DNA of 23,333 bases from an uncultured Rhizobiaceae group bacterium (lineage in GTDB: Bacteria; Pseudomonadota; Alphaproteobacteria; Rhizobiales; Rhizobiaceae). The notes beneath the pieces were generated by a model. That model saw only the letters and a list, made by a program, of their open reading frames with translations, was not told where the DNA came from and ran no database searches. Location of the stretch: positions 1-23,333 of the forward strand of contig CALFBU010000346.1 of the NCBI GenBank assembly GCA_937951455.1. Reading direction: 5' to 3'. Of this stretch, positions 1 through 7,548 are shown one piece after another. Position 1 is the stretch's first letter, and the number at the start of each line of letters is the position of its first letter. The translations under genes and the position numbers were made by a program.

Positions 1-153
1 ATCGCTGACTATGCAACCCTCGAGGGCATGATGGTACAATCAGGCGGTAATGTCGTCATTGACTTTGGAGATGGAGACATCCTTCAAATCAATGGCGTAA
101 CCATCGCAGAACTGGATGCGGATAATTTTACATTAAGCCCCTCGGCCATGTAA
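1..153 (+). CDS. C-terminal end of a probable RTX-like type I-secreted protein (partial)
   Basis: The window opens inside a reading frame whose last 50 codons end at TAA 151-153; the start lies outside. The visible tail has the pattern found at the C-terminus of many hemolysin-type calcium-binding proteins: GGNVVIDFGDGDILQINGV followed by a segment of the type T-I-A-E-L-D-A-D-N-F. In that family the last 50 or so residues carry the secretion signal read by a type I ABC/HlyD/TolC exporter. No glycine-aspartate nonapeptide repeats are visible because the body of the protein is missing, so the assignment rests only on this tail. It could also be the end of another large beta-rich secreted or adhesin-like protein. 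The downstream hairpin at 196-226 could serve it as a weak terminator. Confidence 0.5.
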   Translation: MADYATLEGMMVQSGGNVVIDFGDGDILQINGVTIAELDADNFTLSPSAM

Positions 154-195
154 TCTCAGCTGTAGAATACATTCTATAACCTTCATAACGGCATA

Positions 196-226
196 CAAAA
201 AAAGCCTCGCAAAATTGCGAGGCTTT
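196..226 (-). terminator. Rho-independent terminator of the DUF2147 gene
   Basis: A perfect inverted repeat, AAAGCCTCGC (201-210) and GCGAGGCTTT (217-226), encloses the loop AAAATT. Read on the minus strand, the stem is followed by a run of T (complement of the A run 197-203), placing a classic intrinsic terminator about 30 nt past the stop at 255. On the plus strand only three T follow the stem core, so it may also work weakly for the gene ending at 153. Confidence 0.85.
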
Positions 227-254
227 AACCTGAGGGGATAATCTCTGGTTTGGT

Positions 255-599
255 TTAAAGCTTTTTCCAGCTTTGTGTTTTGCAGAAAATTTTCAGCGCA
301 CAGCCAGTCATTTTCATGTTGCTACCAGCAATGGTAGCAGAACCTGAATATTCTTTGTTATCTGCTGGGTCTGTAATTGTGCCGACATATTTGCCGCCAG
401 ATGCTTTCATTTTGCCAATACGTTGACCTTTATACTTGCCGGTTTTCAAAGTGATGCAGAAAGATCCGCCGCATTTTGCGATTTTAGCCGTTTCCCCGCT
501 TTGTGTTTTCCAGTTGCCCTGGATAGCATCAGCAAATGCAAAGCTTGAGCTTGAAAGCATGATTGCGGCTGCAAAAAATGTTGAAATTGTTTTTTTCAT
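255..599 (-). CDS. Small secreted DUF2147 family protein
   Basis: A 114-residue protein with a clear Sec signal peptide: MKK, a hydrophobic stretch, and a likely cut after SSFAFA (about residue 23). The mature part has the DUF2147 layout: an N-terminal GNW motif, a C-x4-C pair near residues 43-48, a central G-x-I-x-D-P block, a G-C pair near residue 99, and a C-terminal C-x-T-Q-S-W. The family forms a small periplasmic or extracytoplasmic beta-barrel; its biochemical role is not established. The start is well set: GGAGGAAG (605-612 on the minus strand) lies 5 nt before the ATG. It is monocistronic, with a palindrome at 638-653 in the promoter zone and a terminator at 196-226. Confidence 0.85.
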   Translation of the reverse strand: MKKTISTFFAAAIMLSSSSFAFADAIQGNWKTQSGETAKIAKCGGSFCITLKTGKYKGQRIGKMKASGGKYVGTITDPADNKEYSGSATIAGSNMKMTGCALKIFCKTQSWKKL

Positions 600-637
600 A
601 AGTACTTCCTCCGTAGTTCAGCTTAAGAAAGCCAATT

Positions 638-653
638 TTGACGTTAACGTCAA
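638..653. promoter_or_regulatory. Perfect 16-bp palindrome, candidate operator of the DUF2147 gene
   Basis: TTGACGTTAACGTCAA is identical on both strands and lies 39-54 bp upstream of the DUF2147 start codon. Its first six bases read on the minus strand, TTGACG, match a sigma70 -35 box. A recognisable -10 hexamer is weak (TTCTTA or TCTTAA with an 18-19 bp spacer). An operator overlapping the -35 is the simplest reading. The sequence resembles, from memory, sites of MerR-family regulators of the LiuR type; the regulator itself is not in the window. Confidence 0.5.
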
Positions 654-705
654 TAGAAAAGTGCATGATTTCACGCAAACTTATTTCAATTTTTATGCAA
701 ACTTG

Positions 706-829
706 AATCATCAATCTCAGTAATGGTTACGAAAAGATTGAATTTCAAACATGAATCAAGCGTAAATATCTTTGTAAGATATTGAAATCATTGAAAATGT
801 AAAATGAATCGAATCTTAAATTTAGATTC
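706..829. promoter_or_regulatory. Cluster of five GANTC (CcrM-type) sites upstream of the Sel1 gene
   Basis: GANTC occurs at 706-710, 753-757, 806-810, 811-815 and 825-829, five sites in 124 bp where about 0.5 would be expected by chance. The last two form the arms of an inverted repeat, GAATCT (811-816) and AGATTC (824-829). In alphaproteobacteria GANTC is the target of the cell-cycle methyltransferase CcrM, and sites are concentrated in promoters. A CcrM-dependent role here is inference. The rest of 600-900 is AT-rich and shows no convincing gene on either strand. Confidence 0.4.
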
Positions 830-899
830 CGTTTTAGATTTGTAAGTTTCTCGTTAAGCATTGTTTTTAAGTCAGAATTTAATTCCTTCAGGCAAATTA

Positions 900-973
900 T
901 GTTCATCGGACGAACAAGATCGAGAGCAACTCGGCAAACCGACCAGAACAATAATTAGACTGGTAAAAACCAG
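900..973 (+). other. Hairpin-rich leader of the Sel1-repeat gene
   Basis: Short perfect inverted repeats follow one another: TGTTC/GAACA (900-916), CGAG/CTCG (921-933), TCGG/CCGA (931-942, overlapping the previous one) and CTGGT/ACCAG (960-973, AAAA loop). ACCAG also occurs at 942-946, so CTGGT (960-964) could pair with either the upstream or the downstream ACCAG. The two pairings exclude each other. The transcription start is not known. Whether this region is transcribed is inferred from its position before the ribosome binding site AAGGGA (1023-1028). Confidence 0.4.
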
Positions 974-1036
974 CAGACAAAGAAAATAAAAAACGAAGGC
1001 TCTGAGGCAAGGGCACATTTTAAAGGGACGAATAAA

Positions 1037-1303
1037 ATGGCACGTTATGAAATTGGAAATGCAGATTTCGCCGACATGGCATCAACTGGAAACGCAGAAG
1101 TGCTTTTCGAATTGGGTCTAGTCTATGCAGCTGGCCGCGAAGGTGAGCAAGACATGATTGCAGCGCACAAGTGGTTCAATCTGGCTGCATACAAGGGCTA
1201 TGATGTTGCAAAAGCACGCCGTGAAGAAATTGCAGCAGACATGAGTAAAGAGCAAATCGCACAGGCTCAACGCGAAGCACGCGAATGGATCACAACACAC
1301 TAA
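1037..1303 (+). CDS. Small Sel1-repeat (TPR-like) protein
   Basis: An 88-residue soluble protein without signal peptide or membrane segment. Residues about 20-61 fit one Sel1-like repeat: A-x4-ELGLVYAAG, then D near 39, HKWFNLAA and G54 followed by an Ala-rich helix. The C-terminal 27 residues form a charged, probably helical tail rich in Glu, Arg and Gln. Sel1 repeats are alpha-solenoid units that mediate protein-protein contacts; one repeat alone suggests an adaptor or capping protein rather than an enzyme. The start is supported by AAGGGA at 1023-1028, 8 nt before ATG. The gene stands alone, flanked on both sides by hairpin-rich non-coding DNA, and its stop codon sits inside a hairpin (1298-1312). 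The partner is unknown. Confidence 0.8.
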   Translation: MARYEIGNADFADMASTGNAEVLFELGLVYAAGREGEQDMIAAHKWFNLAAYKGYDVAKARREEIAADMSKEQIAQAQREAREWITTH

Positions 1304-1484
1304 ATTTTAGTGAAAGCAAAAGAATTTCAATCGCACCAATAAAGAAGTGCGAGGAAAACAAACTGGAAAACCAGTAGAAAATAATAAAAAGAATGCGAAA
1401 AACGCATCGTCAATAATAAGAATGTGGAACAACCACACATCAGGTGATTACCAACACCGCAAAAGTTAGATGAGAAAACTCATC
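1298..1484 (+). repeat. Array of seven small hairpins in the Sel1 gene trailer (structured 3' UTR or small RNA)
   Basis: Perfect short stems follow each other: CACTAA/TTAGTG (1298-1312, contains the stop codon), TCGCAC/GTGCGA (1331-1352), ACTGG/CCAGT (1362-1375), ATGCG/CGCAT (1393-1407), TGTGG/CCACA (1423-1437), GGTG/CACC (1443-1458) and GATGAG/CTCATC (1469-1484). Several loops are AAAA or A-rich. The first five start 33, 31, 31 and 30 nt apart. Linkers are A-rich, and two of them share AATAATAA..GAATG. Stem sequences differ between units while pairing is kept. No protein-coding frame is convincing in 1304-1651. Together with the terminator that follows, this looks like a structured RNA, either the mRNA trailer or a separate small RNA. 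Confidence 0.5.
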
Positions 1485-1503
1485 AGCACGTTAAAAAGTT
1501 AGG

Positions 1504-1565
1504 CAGGAGCCGTTAAAGTCAAAACCGTGGGGGTGGGGTGACTTTTACGGTTCCTGTTTTCTTTT
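1504..1565 (+). terminator. Long-stem Rho-independent terminator with G-rich loop
   Basis: Left arm 1504-1521 pairs with 1539-1556 over 18 positions with one G-U pair (1509/1551) and one T-T mismatch (1514/1546). The 17-nt loop (1522-1538) contains GTGGGGGTGGGG. The T-rich run TTTTCTTTT (1557-1565) follows directly. It ends the Sel1 transcript and the hairpin array. The stem is much longer than needed for termination and could also stabilise a 3' end. Confidence 0.85.
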
Positions 1566-1651
1566 GAGTGCAAACAGTGGCAATGTCATTTGACTTTATG
1601 CGATAAGCCCATCATGAAATAACAAAGATTATTACATCCAAAGAAATATAA

Positions 1652-2635
1652 ATGTCATATCTCATCACTGGTGCTGCAGGCTTTATCGGATTTCACCTTG
1701 CAAAGGCATTGCTGGAAAAGGGGGAGGCTGTCATCGCGATTGATAATCTGAACGATTATTACGATGTTGACCTAAAAAACGCTCGCTTGGAAATCCTAAA
1801 GGCTCATGAGAACTTTCAGTTTGGCAAAATTGATATTGCTGATGATCTGGCGCTGGATGAGTATCTTAAGGACAAGGCGTTTAGTAAAATCATTCACTTG
1901 GCCGCACAAGCAGGTGTTCGTTACAGCCTTGAAAACCCTAGAGCATATGTCCGTTCAAACCTTGTTGGCCACGTTAACATGCTGGAAATTGCACGTCATA
2001 AGGTGGGGCTAGAACATATGTTATATGCATCGTCCAGTTCTGTGTACGGTGGGCGGAAAGATCTACCGTTTAAAGAGCAAGACAGGGCAGACGAGCCTGT
2101 TTCACTTTATGCAGCTACAAAGAAATCAGACGAACTCATAAGCCATACCTATGCGCATTTATATGACATTCCGCTTACCGGCCTTCGCTTTTTTACCGTG
2201 TACGGTCCTTGGGGCAGACCGGATATGGCCTATTTCTCATTTACAAATAAAATATTGGCTGGCGAGCAAATTGAAGTCTTCAACCATGGCGATATGCTTC
2301 GCGACTTTACCTACATTGATGACATTGTCGCTGGCATTCTTTCGATGTTGGAAAAGGGACCAATAAGCAAAGAAAGCGCGCCTCATAAGGTTTATAATAT
2401 TGGGAATAATCAGCCTGAAACGCTTGAAGACTTTTTAAGCACGCTTGAAGCAGAACTGGCAACAAAGGCGGTTCGTAAAAACTTGCCAATGCAACCAGGC
2501 GACGTGCCAGCCACTTATGCGGATATTACGGAAATCAAAAATGATTATGGCTTTGAGCCTAAAACAAATCTGCGCGAAGGGCTGAATAAATTTGCTGAGT
2601 GGTATAAGCACTATCACTCTAAGGCTGGTAACTGA
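1652..2635 (+). CDS. UDP-glucuronate 4-epimerase (CapI/LpsL-type NAD-dependent epimerase)
   Basis: A 327-residue extended short-chain dehydrogenase. The N-terminal Rossmann fold has GAAGFIG at residues 7-13 and the NAD-ribose acidic D31. The catalytic pair is Y153-x3-K157, and the conserved blocks ASSSSVYGG (126-134), FFTVYGPWGRPDMA and RDFTYIDDIV are present. These blocks match the UDP-glucuronate 4-epimerase branch (CapI, rhizobial LpsL) rather than GalE. The reaction is UDP-glucuronate to UDP-galacturonate in the cytoplasm, feeding LPS core, capsule or exopolysaccharide. Length is typical of the family. No strong ribosome binding site precedes the ATG (only AAAGAA). It stands alone between the 1504-1565 terminator and the ABC operon. 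No galacturonosyltransferase is identifiable next to it, but six glycosyltransferase genes follow further on. Confidence 0.85.
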   Translation: MSYLITGAAGFIGFHLAKALLEKGEAVIAIDNLNDYYDVDLKNARLEILKAHENFQFGKIDIADDLALDEYLKDKAFSKIIHLAAQAGVRYSLENPRAYVRSNLVGHVNMLEIARHKVGLEHMLYASSSSVYGGRKDLPFKEQDRADEPVSLYAATKKSDELISHTYAHLYDIPLTGLRFFTVYGPWGRPDMAYFSFTNKILAGEQIEVFNHGDMLRDFTYIDDIVAGILSMLEKGPISKESAPHKVYNIGNNQPETLEDFLSTLEAELATKAVRKNLPMQPGDVPATYADITEIKNDYGFEPKTNLREGLNKFAEWYKHYHSKAGN

Positions 2636-2735
2636 GCTCAAATAATATTTGCAGAGACAATCTAGCCACTTTCAATTATCAACTTCTTGTGTTTGTATAA
2701 ATGAAACGTGAACCGCTGGAAAAGCATTCCTGATA

Positions 2736-4643
2736 ATGGGCAACATACCACTTTTAAAAGTTGAGAATTTACAGGTCTCATTTGAACTTCAAAAGGGAAG
2801 CGTGCAAGCCGTAAAGGGCGTGAGTTTTTCTGTTGAGGCGGGTGAAGTCGTTGCTATCGTTGGTGAGTCCGGTTCAGGCAAATCTGTCATAGCGCAATCG
2901 ATACTTCGCATCTTGCCAAGAAATGCAAATATTGATGCGGGCTCCATTCATTTCAATGATCCATCAAGTGATAGCGCTGCAGTTGACCTTGCAAGTCTGG
3001 ATGCAAAAGATGAATACCTCTATGAATTAAGAGGGGGCCGTATCTCCATGGTTTTTCAGGAACCCATGACAGCGCTCTCACCGCTTCACACTATTGGCAA
3101 TCAAGTCGAGGAAGCGCTTGTGCTTCATCATGCCAAGACATCGAAAGAAGCCAGAAGCGATACGGAAGAAATTCTACGTTTGGTCGGATTTCCAAATCCG
3201 TCACGCGGTTATGAAATGTATCCGTTTGAGCTTTCAGGTGGCTTGAGACAACGCGCTGTTATTGCGATGGCGCTTATTTGTAATCCTGCCATGGTGATTG
3301 CCGATGAGCCTACAACAGCACTTGATGTTACCGTGCAAGCGCAGATTTTAGGGCTCATGAAAGAGCTTCAAAAGAAATTCAATACAGCCATTTTAATGAT
3401 CACGCACGATCTTGGTGTTGTTGCCAATATGGCGGACAAGGTTGTTGTTATTTATCACGGTGAAATCATGGAAGCTGGGAACGTGGAAGACATCTTCCGC
3501 AAACCGCAGCATCCTTATCTTAAAGCATTGATGGCAGCCATACCGCATTTCGATATGAAGGATGGCGAGCGTCTTGTTTCATTACGCGATGCAGGCAAGA
3601 GCAAGTCAAGCGATACCATTCACAAATTGGCGGGCAAGTTCAAGACTGCTGATGTTTCAGAAAGCAATGGCCCGCATTTAAAAGTGGAGAACCTTTGCAA
3701 AGAATTCACGACAAACAAAGGAAGCTGGTTCGGCGCTGGTGAAGATAACAGGATTATTGCCGTTGATAATGTGAGTTTTGAAATCAACAGGGGCGAGTGT
3801 CTCGGACTTGTTGGAGAGAGCGGGTCGGGGAAAACCACAGTAGCAAAGTTGATCATGAAAGCGCTTGAAACAACATCGGGGTCCATCACACTTAATTCAT
3901 CTGAAGGCATGCGTGACGTTGTGGATTTGAGAGGCGAAGAATTGATGCGCTTTCGCCGTAAGGTGCAGATGATTTTTCAAGACCCATACAGTTCCTTAAA
4001 TCCGCGAATGACCATTCAAAACATCCTTGCAGAACCTTTCATTATTCATGGATTAAATGATGGTAGGGGCAATCAGGATGATATTCTTGATTTGCTTAAG
4101 CTGGTAGGTCTGGAGCCGCATTGCCTGAACCGCTATCCGCATTCCTTTTCCGGTGGGCAAAGGCAGCGCATTGGGATTGCCAGGGCTTTGGCATTGCATC
4201 CAGAATTGATGGTTTGCGATGAACCCGTTTCTGCGCTGGATGTTTCTGTTCAGGCGCAAATTTTGAACTTGCTCAATGATTTGCGAAAAGAACTGGGTCT
4301 AACCAATCTGTTTATTTCTCACAATCTTGCTGTTGTAAATTATGTTGCTGATCGCATCGCTGTTATGTGCCAAGGCAAACTTGTAGAGATCGCAACCAAA
4401 GAACAACTGTTTGCAAATCCTCGCCATCCTTACACAAAGTCTTTGCTGGCAGCTGTTCCATATCCTGATCTTGATCGACTTCTGGATTTTGAAAATATCA
4501 AATATACATCTTCGATGGAGGCAGATGATTGGGGAGATGCTTTCAAGCCCTCACAAGAAGCCGGAATGGAAAATATCAAGATTGAAGATGGGCATTTTGT
4601 ATTGGCAAACTGCAACTGCAATGTTTCGGAGTTGAGGGCATGA
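2736..4643 (+). CDS. Fused double ATPase of an oligopeptide-type ABC transporter
   Basis: A 635-residue cytoplasmic protein made of two ABC domains, equivalent to DppD-DppF or OppD-OppF in one chain. Domain 1: Walker A GESGSGKS (43-50), signature LSGGL (166-170), Walker B MVIADE (186-191), switch His 224. Domain 2: Walker A GESGSGKT (360-367), signature FSGGQ (471-475), Walker B LMVCDE (491-496), switch His 529. All catalytic residues are present, so both sites should bind and hydrolyse ATP. After each domain the oligopeptide/dipeptide C-terminal region is seen (HPYLKALM, HPYTKSLL). A tail of about 50 residues extends beyond the second domain and ends in N-C-N-C-N followed by VSELRA. E. coli YejF, a comparable fusion, is about 100 residues shorter. 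First gene of the operon; it overlaps the reading frame of the binding protein. The start has only a weak ribosome binding site. Confidence 0.9.
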   Translation: MGNIPLLKVENLQVSFELQKGSVQAVKGVSFSVEAGEVVAIVGESGSGKSVIAQSILRILPRNANIDAGSIHFNDPSSDSAAVDLASLDAKDEYLYELRGGRISMVFQEPMTALSPLHTIGNQVEEALVLHHAKTSKEARSDTEEILRLVGFPNPSRGYEMYPFELSGGLRQRAVIAMALICNPAMVIADEPTTALDVTVQAQILGLMKELQKKFNTAILMITHDLGVVANMADKVVVIYHGEIMEAGNVEDIFRKPQHPYLKALMAAIPHFDMKDGERLVSLRDAGKSKSSDTIHKLAGKFKTADVSESNGPHLKVENLCKEFTTNKGSWFGAGEDNRIIAVDNVSFEINRGECLGLVGESGSGKTTVAKLIMKALETTSGSITLNSSEGMRDVVDLRGEELMRFRRKVQMIFQDPYSSLNPRMTIQNILAEPFIIHGLNDGRGNQDDILDLLKLVGLEPHCLNRYPHSFSGGQRQRIGIARALALHPELMVCDEPVSALDVSVQAQILNLLNDLRKELGLTNLFISHNLAVVNYVADRIAVMCQGKLVEIATKEQLFANPRHPYTKSLLAAVPYPDLDRLLDFENIKYTSSMEADDWGDAFKPSQEAGMENIKIEDGHFVLANCNCNVSELRA

Positions 4644-4645
4644 CA

Positions 4646-6538
4646 ATGAAACAAATAGCAAGAATTTGTATTTCGATTTTTATGTATCTTGGCCTGATAG
4701 TTTCTATTCAGGCATCTGAGATCCCCATGCTGAGGGAGCAGGTTCAGTCTGGTCAATTACCCCCGATGCAAGAGCGTCTTCCAATAAAGCCTAGAGTCAT
4801 CGATTTTGAAAACTACGATAAAACGCTTGGAAAATACGGTGGTGATTTACGACTGTTAATGGGCAAGGCAAAAGATCTTGGGCAAATTACGGTTTACACC
4901 TACGCACGGCTAGTTGGCTACGCGCCTGATTATACGATCCAGCCAGACATTGCAGAGGCTTTTGTCGTTGGGGATGGCAGGGACTTTACATTTAAACTTC
5001 GCAAAGGGCACCGCTGGTCAGACGGCCACCCTTTGACCTCAGAAGACTTCAGGTATTTCTGGGAAGACATGGTCAAAAACGAAAAGCTTGGTAAAAAAGG
5101 CATTCCATCTCAAATGTTGGTCGATGGCGAAGAGCCAAAGTTTCAGGTGATTGATGAACTGACATTTAGGTATACTTGGGAAAAACCAAATCCGTCTTTT
5201 CTGCCTGCGCTTGCAGCACCTTCACCGCTCTACATATATCGCCCAGCCCATTACATGAAGCAGTTTCATGCTCGTTATGTTGATAAGGACGAGCTTGCCA
5301 AAAAAGTTGAAGATGCCAATGCGAGAGACTGGGGAGCCTTGCACACCAGAATGCAAAGGCAGCGCAGGCCTGAAAATCCTGAGTTGCCCACCTTGCAAGC
5401 TTGGAGAAACACAACACCGCCGCCAAGTACGCGTTTTGTTTTTGAACGTAACCCTTATTTTCACCGCGTTGATCCGGAAGGAAGACAACTGCCATACATA
5501 GATCGCATGATCATGTCGGTTGTTTCCAAAGACGTAATTGCTGCAAAGGCCGGAACAGGCGAGGCTGATCTGCAGGCGCGCTATTTACAGTTCAGCGATG
5601 TGCCTTACTTGAAGCGAGGCGAAAAGAAAAACAATTATACGACAAGGCTATGGTCTTTGGGCAAGGGTTCACAAGTGGCACTCTTTCCCAATCTGAATGC
5701 CAAGGATGAAGTCTGGCGAGACATTATTCAAGATGTACGTTTCAGGCGTGCGCTTTCACTTGGTATTAATCGCAAGGAAATCAATGAGGTGATTTATTTC
5801 GGCCTTGCTTATCCAAGTGCTAATACAGTTATGCCACAAAGCGCTTTGTATAAACCTGAATACTCTCAGATGTGGACTGAATACGACAAGGAAAAAGCCA
5901 ATGTCTTGCTGGATGAAATGGGTTTGGACAAGCGTGACCCGGATGGCACAAGATTACTGCCAGATGGTCGTCGTGCAGAAATAACAATTGAGACCGCAGG
6001 GGAAAGTGCGGAAGAAACAGACGTTCTGGAACTCATCACGGACCAGTATCGTGAAATCGGTCTGAAGATTTTCGTCCGCTCTTCACAGCGTGATATTTTC
6101 AGGCGACGTGCTTATTCCGGTGATACATTGATTTCAGTTTTCAGCGGACTGAATAATGCGGTTGCAACACCAGCCATGAACCCGGAAGAACTTGCGCCGA
6201 CAGATCAGGCTCAATTGCAATGGCCCATGTGGGGCCAATATACCGGAACAAACACCAAGGCTGGGGAATCCATCAGTATGGATTCTGCCATGGTACAAAT
6301 GCAGCTTTTCAATCAATGGATGCTTGCAGAAACTGACAAAGAGCGCGAAAGAATTTGGCATAACATGCTGGGTGGATATGCTGATCAGGTTTTCAGCATT
6401 GGTACAGTCAATAACAGTCGTCAGCCGGTAGTTGTCTCCAACGATCTGCGAAACGTTCCTGAAAATGGTATTTATGCATGGGAGCCAACTTCGTATTTTG
6501 GCATCTACAAGCCAGATACATTTTGGTTTGACAGGTAA
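4646..6538 (+). CDS. Extracellular solute-binding protein, family 5 (peptide ABC transporter)
   Basis: A 630-residue periplasmic binding protein. The signal peptide runs over residues 1-23 with a likely cut after SIQA. The mature part has SBP_bac_5 features: a substrate-shaping N-terminal region with PDIAEAF, FTFKLRKGHRWSDGHPLTSEDF (the family signature, here around residues 115-136) and a VRFRRALSLGINRKEIN block in the middle. It captures peptides or related solutes and delivers them to the two permeases that follow. Start choice: GAGGG at 4634-4638 lies only 1 nt before ATG 4640 but 7 nt before ATG 4646, so 4646 is preferred; using 4640 would add Met-Thr and create an ATGA overlap with the ATPase gene. 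It is longer than DppA or OppA (about 535 residues), as is common in rhizobial relatives. The substrate cannot be deduced. Confidence 0.88.
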   Translation: MKQIARICISIFMYLGLIVSIQASEIPMLREQVQSGQLPPMQERLPIKPRVIDFENYDKTLGKYGGDLRLLMGKAKDLGQITVYTYARLVGYAPDYTIQPDIAEAFVVGDGRDFTFKLRKGHRWSDGHPLTSEDFRYFWEDMVKNEKLGKKGIPSQMLVDGEEPKFQVIDELTFRYTWEKPNPSFLPALAAPSPLYIYRPAHYMKQFHARYVDKDELAKKVEDANARDWGALHTRMQRQRRPENPELPTLQAWRNTTPPPSTRFVFERNPYFHRVDPEGRQLPYIDRMIMSVVSKDVIAAKAGTGEADLQARYLQFSDVPYLKRGEKKNNYTTRLWSLGKGSQVALFPNLNAKDEVWRDIIQDVRFRRALSLGINRKEINEVIYFGLAYPSANTVMPQSALYKPEYSQMWTEYDKEKANVLLDEMGLDKRDPDGTRLLPDGRRAEITIETAGESAEETDVLELITDQYREIGLKIFVRSSQRDIFRRRAYSGDTLISVFSGLNNAVATPAMNPEELAPTDQAQLQWPMWGQYTGTNTKAGESISMDSAMVQMQLFNQWMLAETDKERERIWHNMLGGYADQVFSIGTVNNSRQPVVVSNDLRNVPENGIYAWEPTSYFGIYKPDTFWFDR

Positions 6539-6549
6539 GGGTCGGCTGG

Positions 6550-7548
6550 ATGATTACTTATATCTTCAAGCGCATCTTATACATGATACCAACCTTGGTG
6601 CTGACAAGCATTTTAGTGTTTACGCTTATTGAATTACCACCAGGTGATTATTTTGAGAGTTATGTCAATGAGTTACGGGCAGCGGGCGAAACTGTAGATC
6701 CCAAACTGATTGAGTATCTCAGAAATGAATACGGTTTCGATAAGCCAATCTGGGAGCGATATTTCCAATGGGCTACAGGCATGCTGGTTGGTGATTTTGG
6801 CTATTCCTTTGAATATGAACTACCCGTTAGTGATGTCATTGGCGACCGCTTGTTCTTTACTATCATCGTTACTTTTTTCACGATAATTTTTACATGGCTG
6901 ATCGCATTTCCAATCGGAATTTATTCTGCAACACATCAATACAGCTGGGGAGATTATGGTCTCACATTCTTAGGTCTGTTAGGGCTTGCAATTCCAAATT
7001 TCCTTCTCGCATTGATCTTGATGTTCTTGGCAAACGAGTTTTTTGGAACGTCAGTCGGGGGACTAATCGATCCTGAGTACATCGACCAACCTTTGAGTTG
7101 GGGCAAGTTCGTATCAGTTCTGGAACACCTTTGGATACCAGTAATTGTTATCGGTACATCAGGAACAGCGGCGATGATACGCCGTGTACGGGCAAACCTA
7201 TTGGATGAATTGCGAAAGCCTTACGTTACGACTGCCAGAGCGAAAGGCATGCCAGAATTTCGTGGTCTTATGAAATACCCATTCCGCATGTCGCTGAATT
7301 TTTTCATCGCGGATATTGGTGGCATTTTGCCTACGGTAATTTCAGGTGCCGAAATTGTTGCGATTGTTTTGTCTTTGGAAACAACAGGACCAATCCTGAT
7401 ACAGGCATTGCAAAGTCATGACATGTATCTTGCTGGTTCATTTCTGATGTTACTTGGTTTCTTAACAGTGATTGGGGTGTTGATTTCAGACATTGCATTG
7501 GCCATTCTTGACCCGCGTATTCGATTGCAGGGAGGGGTCAGCCGATGA
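6550..7548 (+). CDS. ABC transporter permease, DppB/OppB type
   Basis: A 332-residue inner-membrane permease. Segment 1 (about 9-28) is followed by a periplasmic domain to about residue 98 with PPGDYF, the conserved GFDKPIWERYFQW and GDFGYSF. The remaining helices lie at about 100-122, 136-162, 190-210, 250-275 and 295-320. The cytoplasmic EAA loop that docks on the ATPase is DELRKPYVTTARAKGM (219-234). AAGGG (6537-6541), overlapping the stop of the binding-protein gene, lies 8 nt before the ATG. Its stop overlaps the start of the next permease in ATGA, so both halves of the pore are probably made in equal amounts. Confidence 0.9.
   Translation: MITYIFKRILYMIPTLVLTSILVFTLIELPPGDYFESYVNELRAAGETVDPKLIEYLRNEYGFDKPIWERYFQWATGMLVGDFGYSFEYELPVSDVIGDRLFFTIIVTFFTIIFTWLIAFPIGIYSATHQYSWGDYGLTFLGLLGLAIPNFLLALILMFLANEFFGTSVGGLIDPEYIDQPLSWGKFVSVLEHLWIPVIVIGTSGTAAMIRRVRANLLDELRKPYVTTARAKGMPEFRGLMKYPFRMSLNFFIADIGGILPTVISGAEIVAIVLSLETTGPILIQALQSHDMYLAGSFLMLLGFLTVIGVLISDIALAILDPRIRLQGGVSR

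Noticed and set aside
436..723. Possible 95-aa gene on the plus strand
   Set aside because: It lies antisense to the well-supported DUF2147 gene, its promoter and its ribosome binding site, and has no domain or start signal.
745..951. Possible 68-aa gene on the minus strand before the Sel1 gene
   Set aside because: AT-rich low-complexity composition, no ribosome binding site, and overlap with the hairpin leader and GANTC cluster.
1298..1556. CRISPR array or CsrA/RsmA-type sponge RNA in the hairpin region
   Set aside because: Repeat units are not identical and have no unique spacers, so this is not CRISPR. A few GGA triplets occur, but most lie in stems or linkers rather than exposed in loops as in CsrB-like RNAs.
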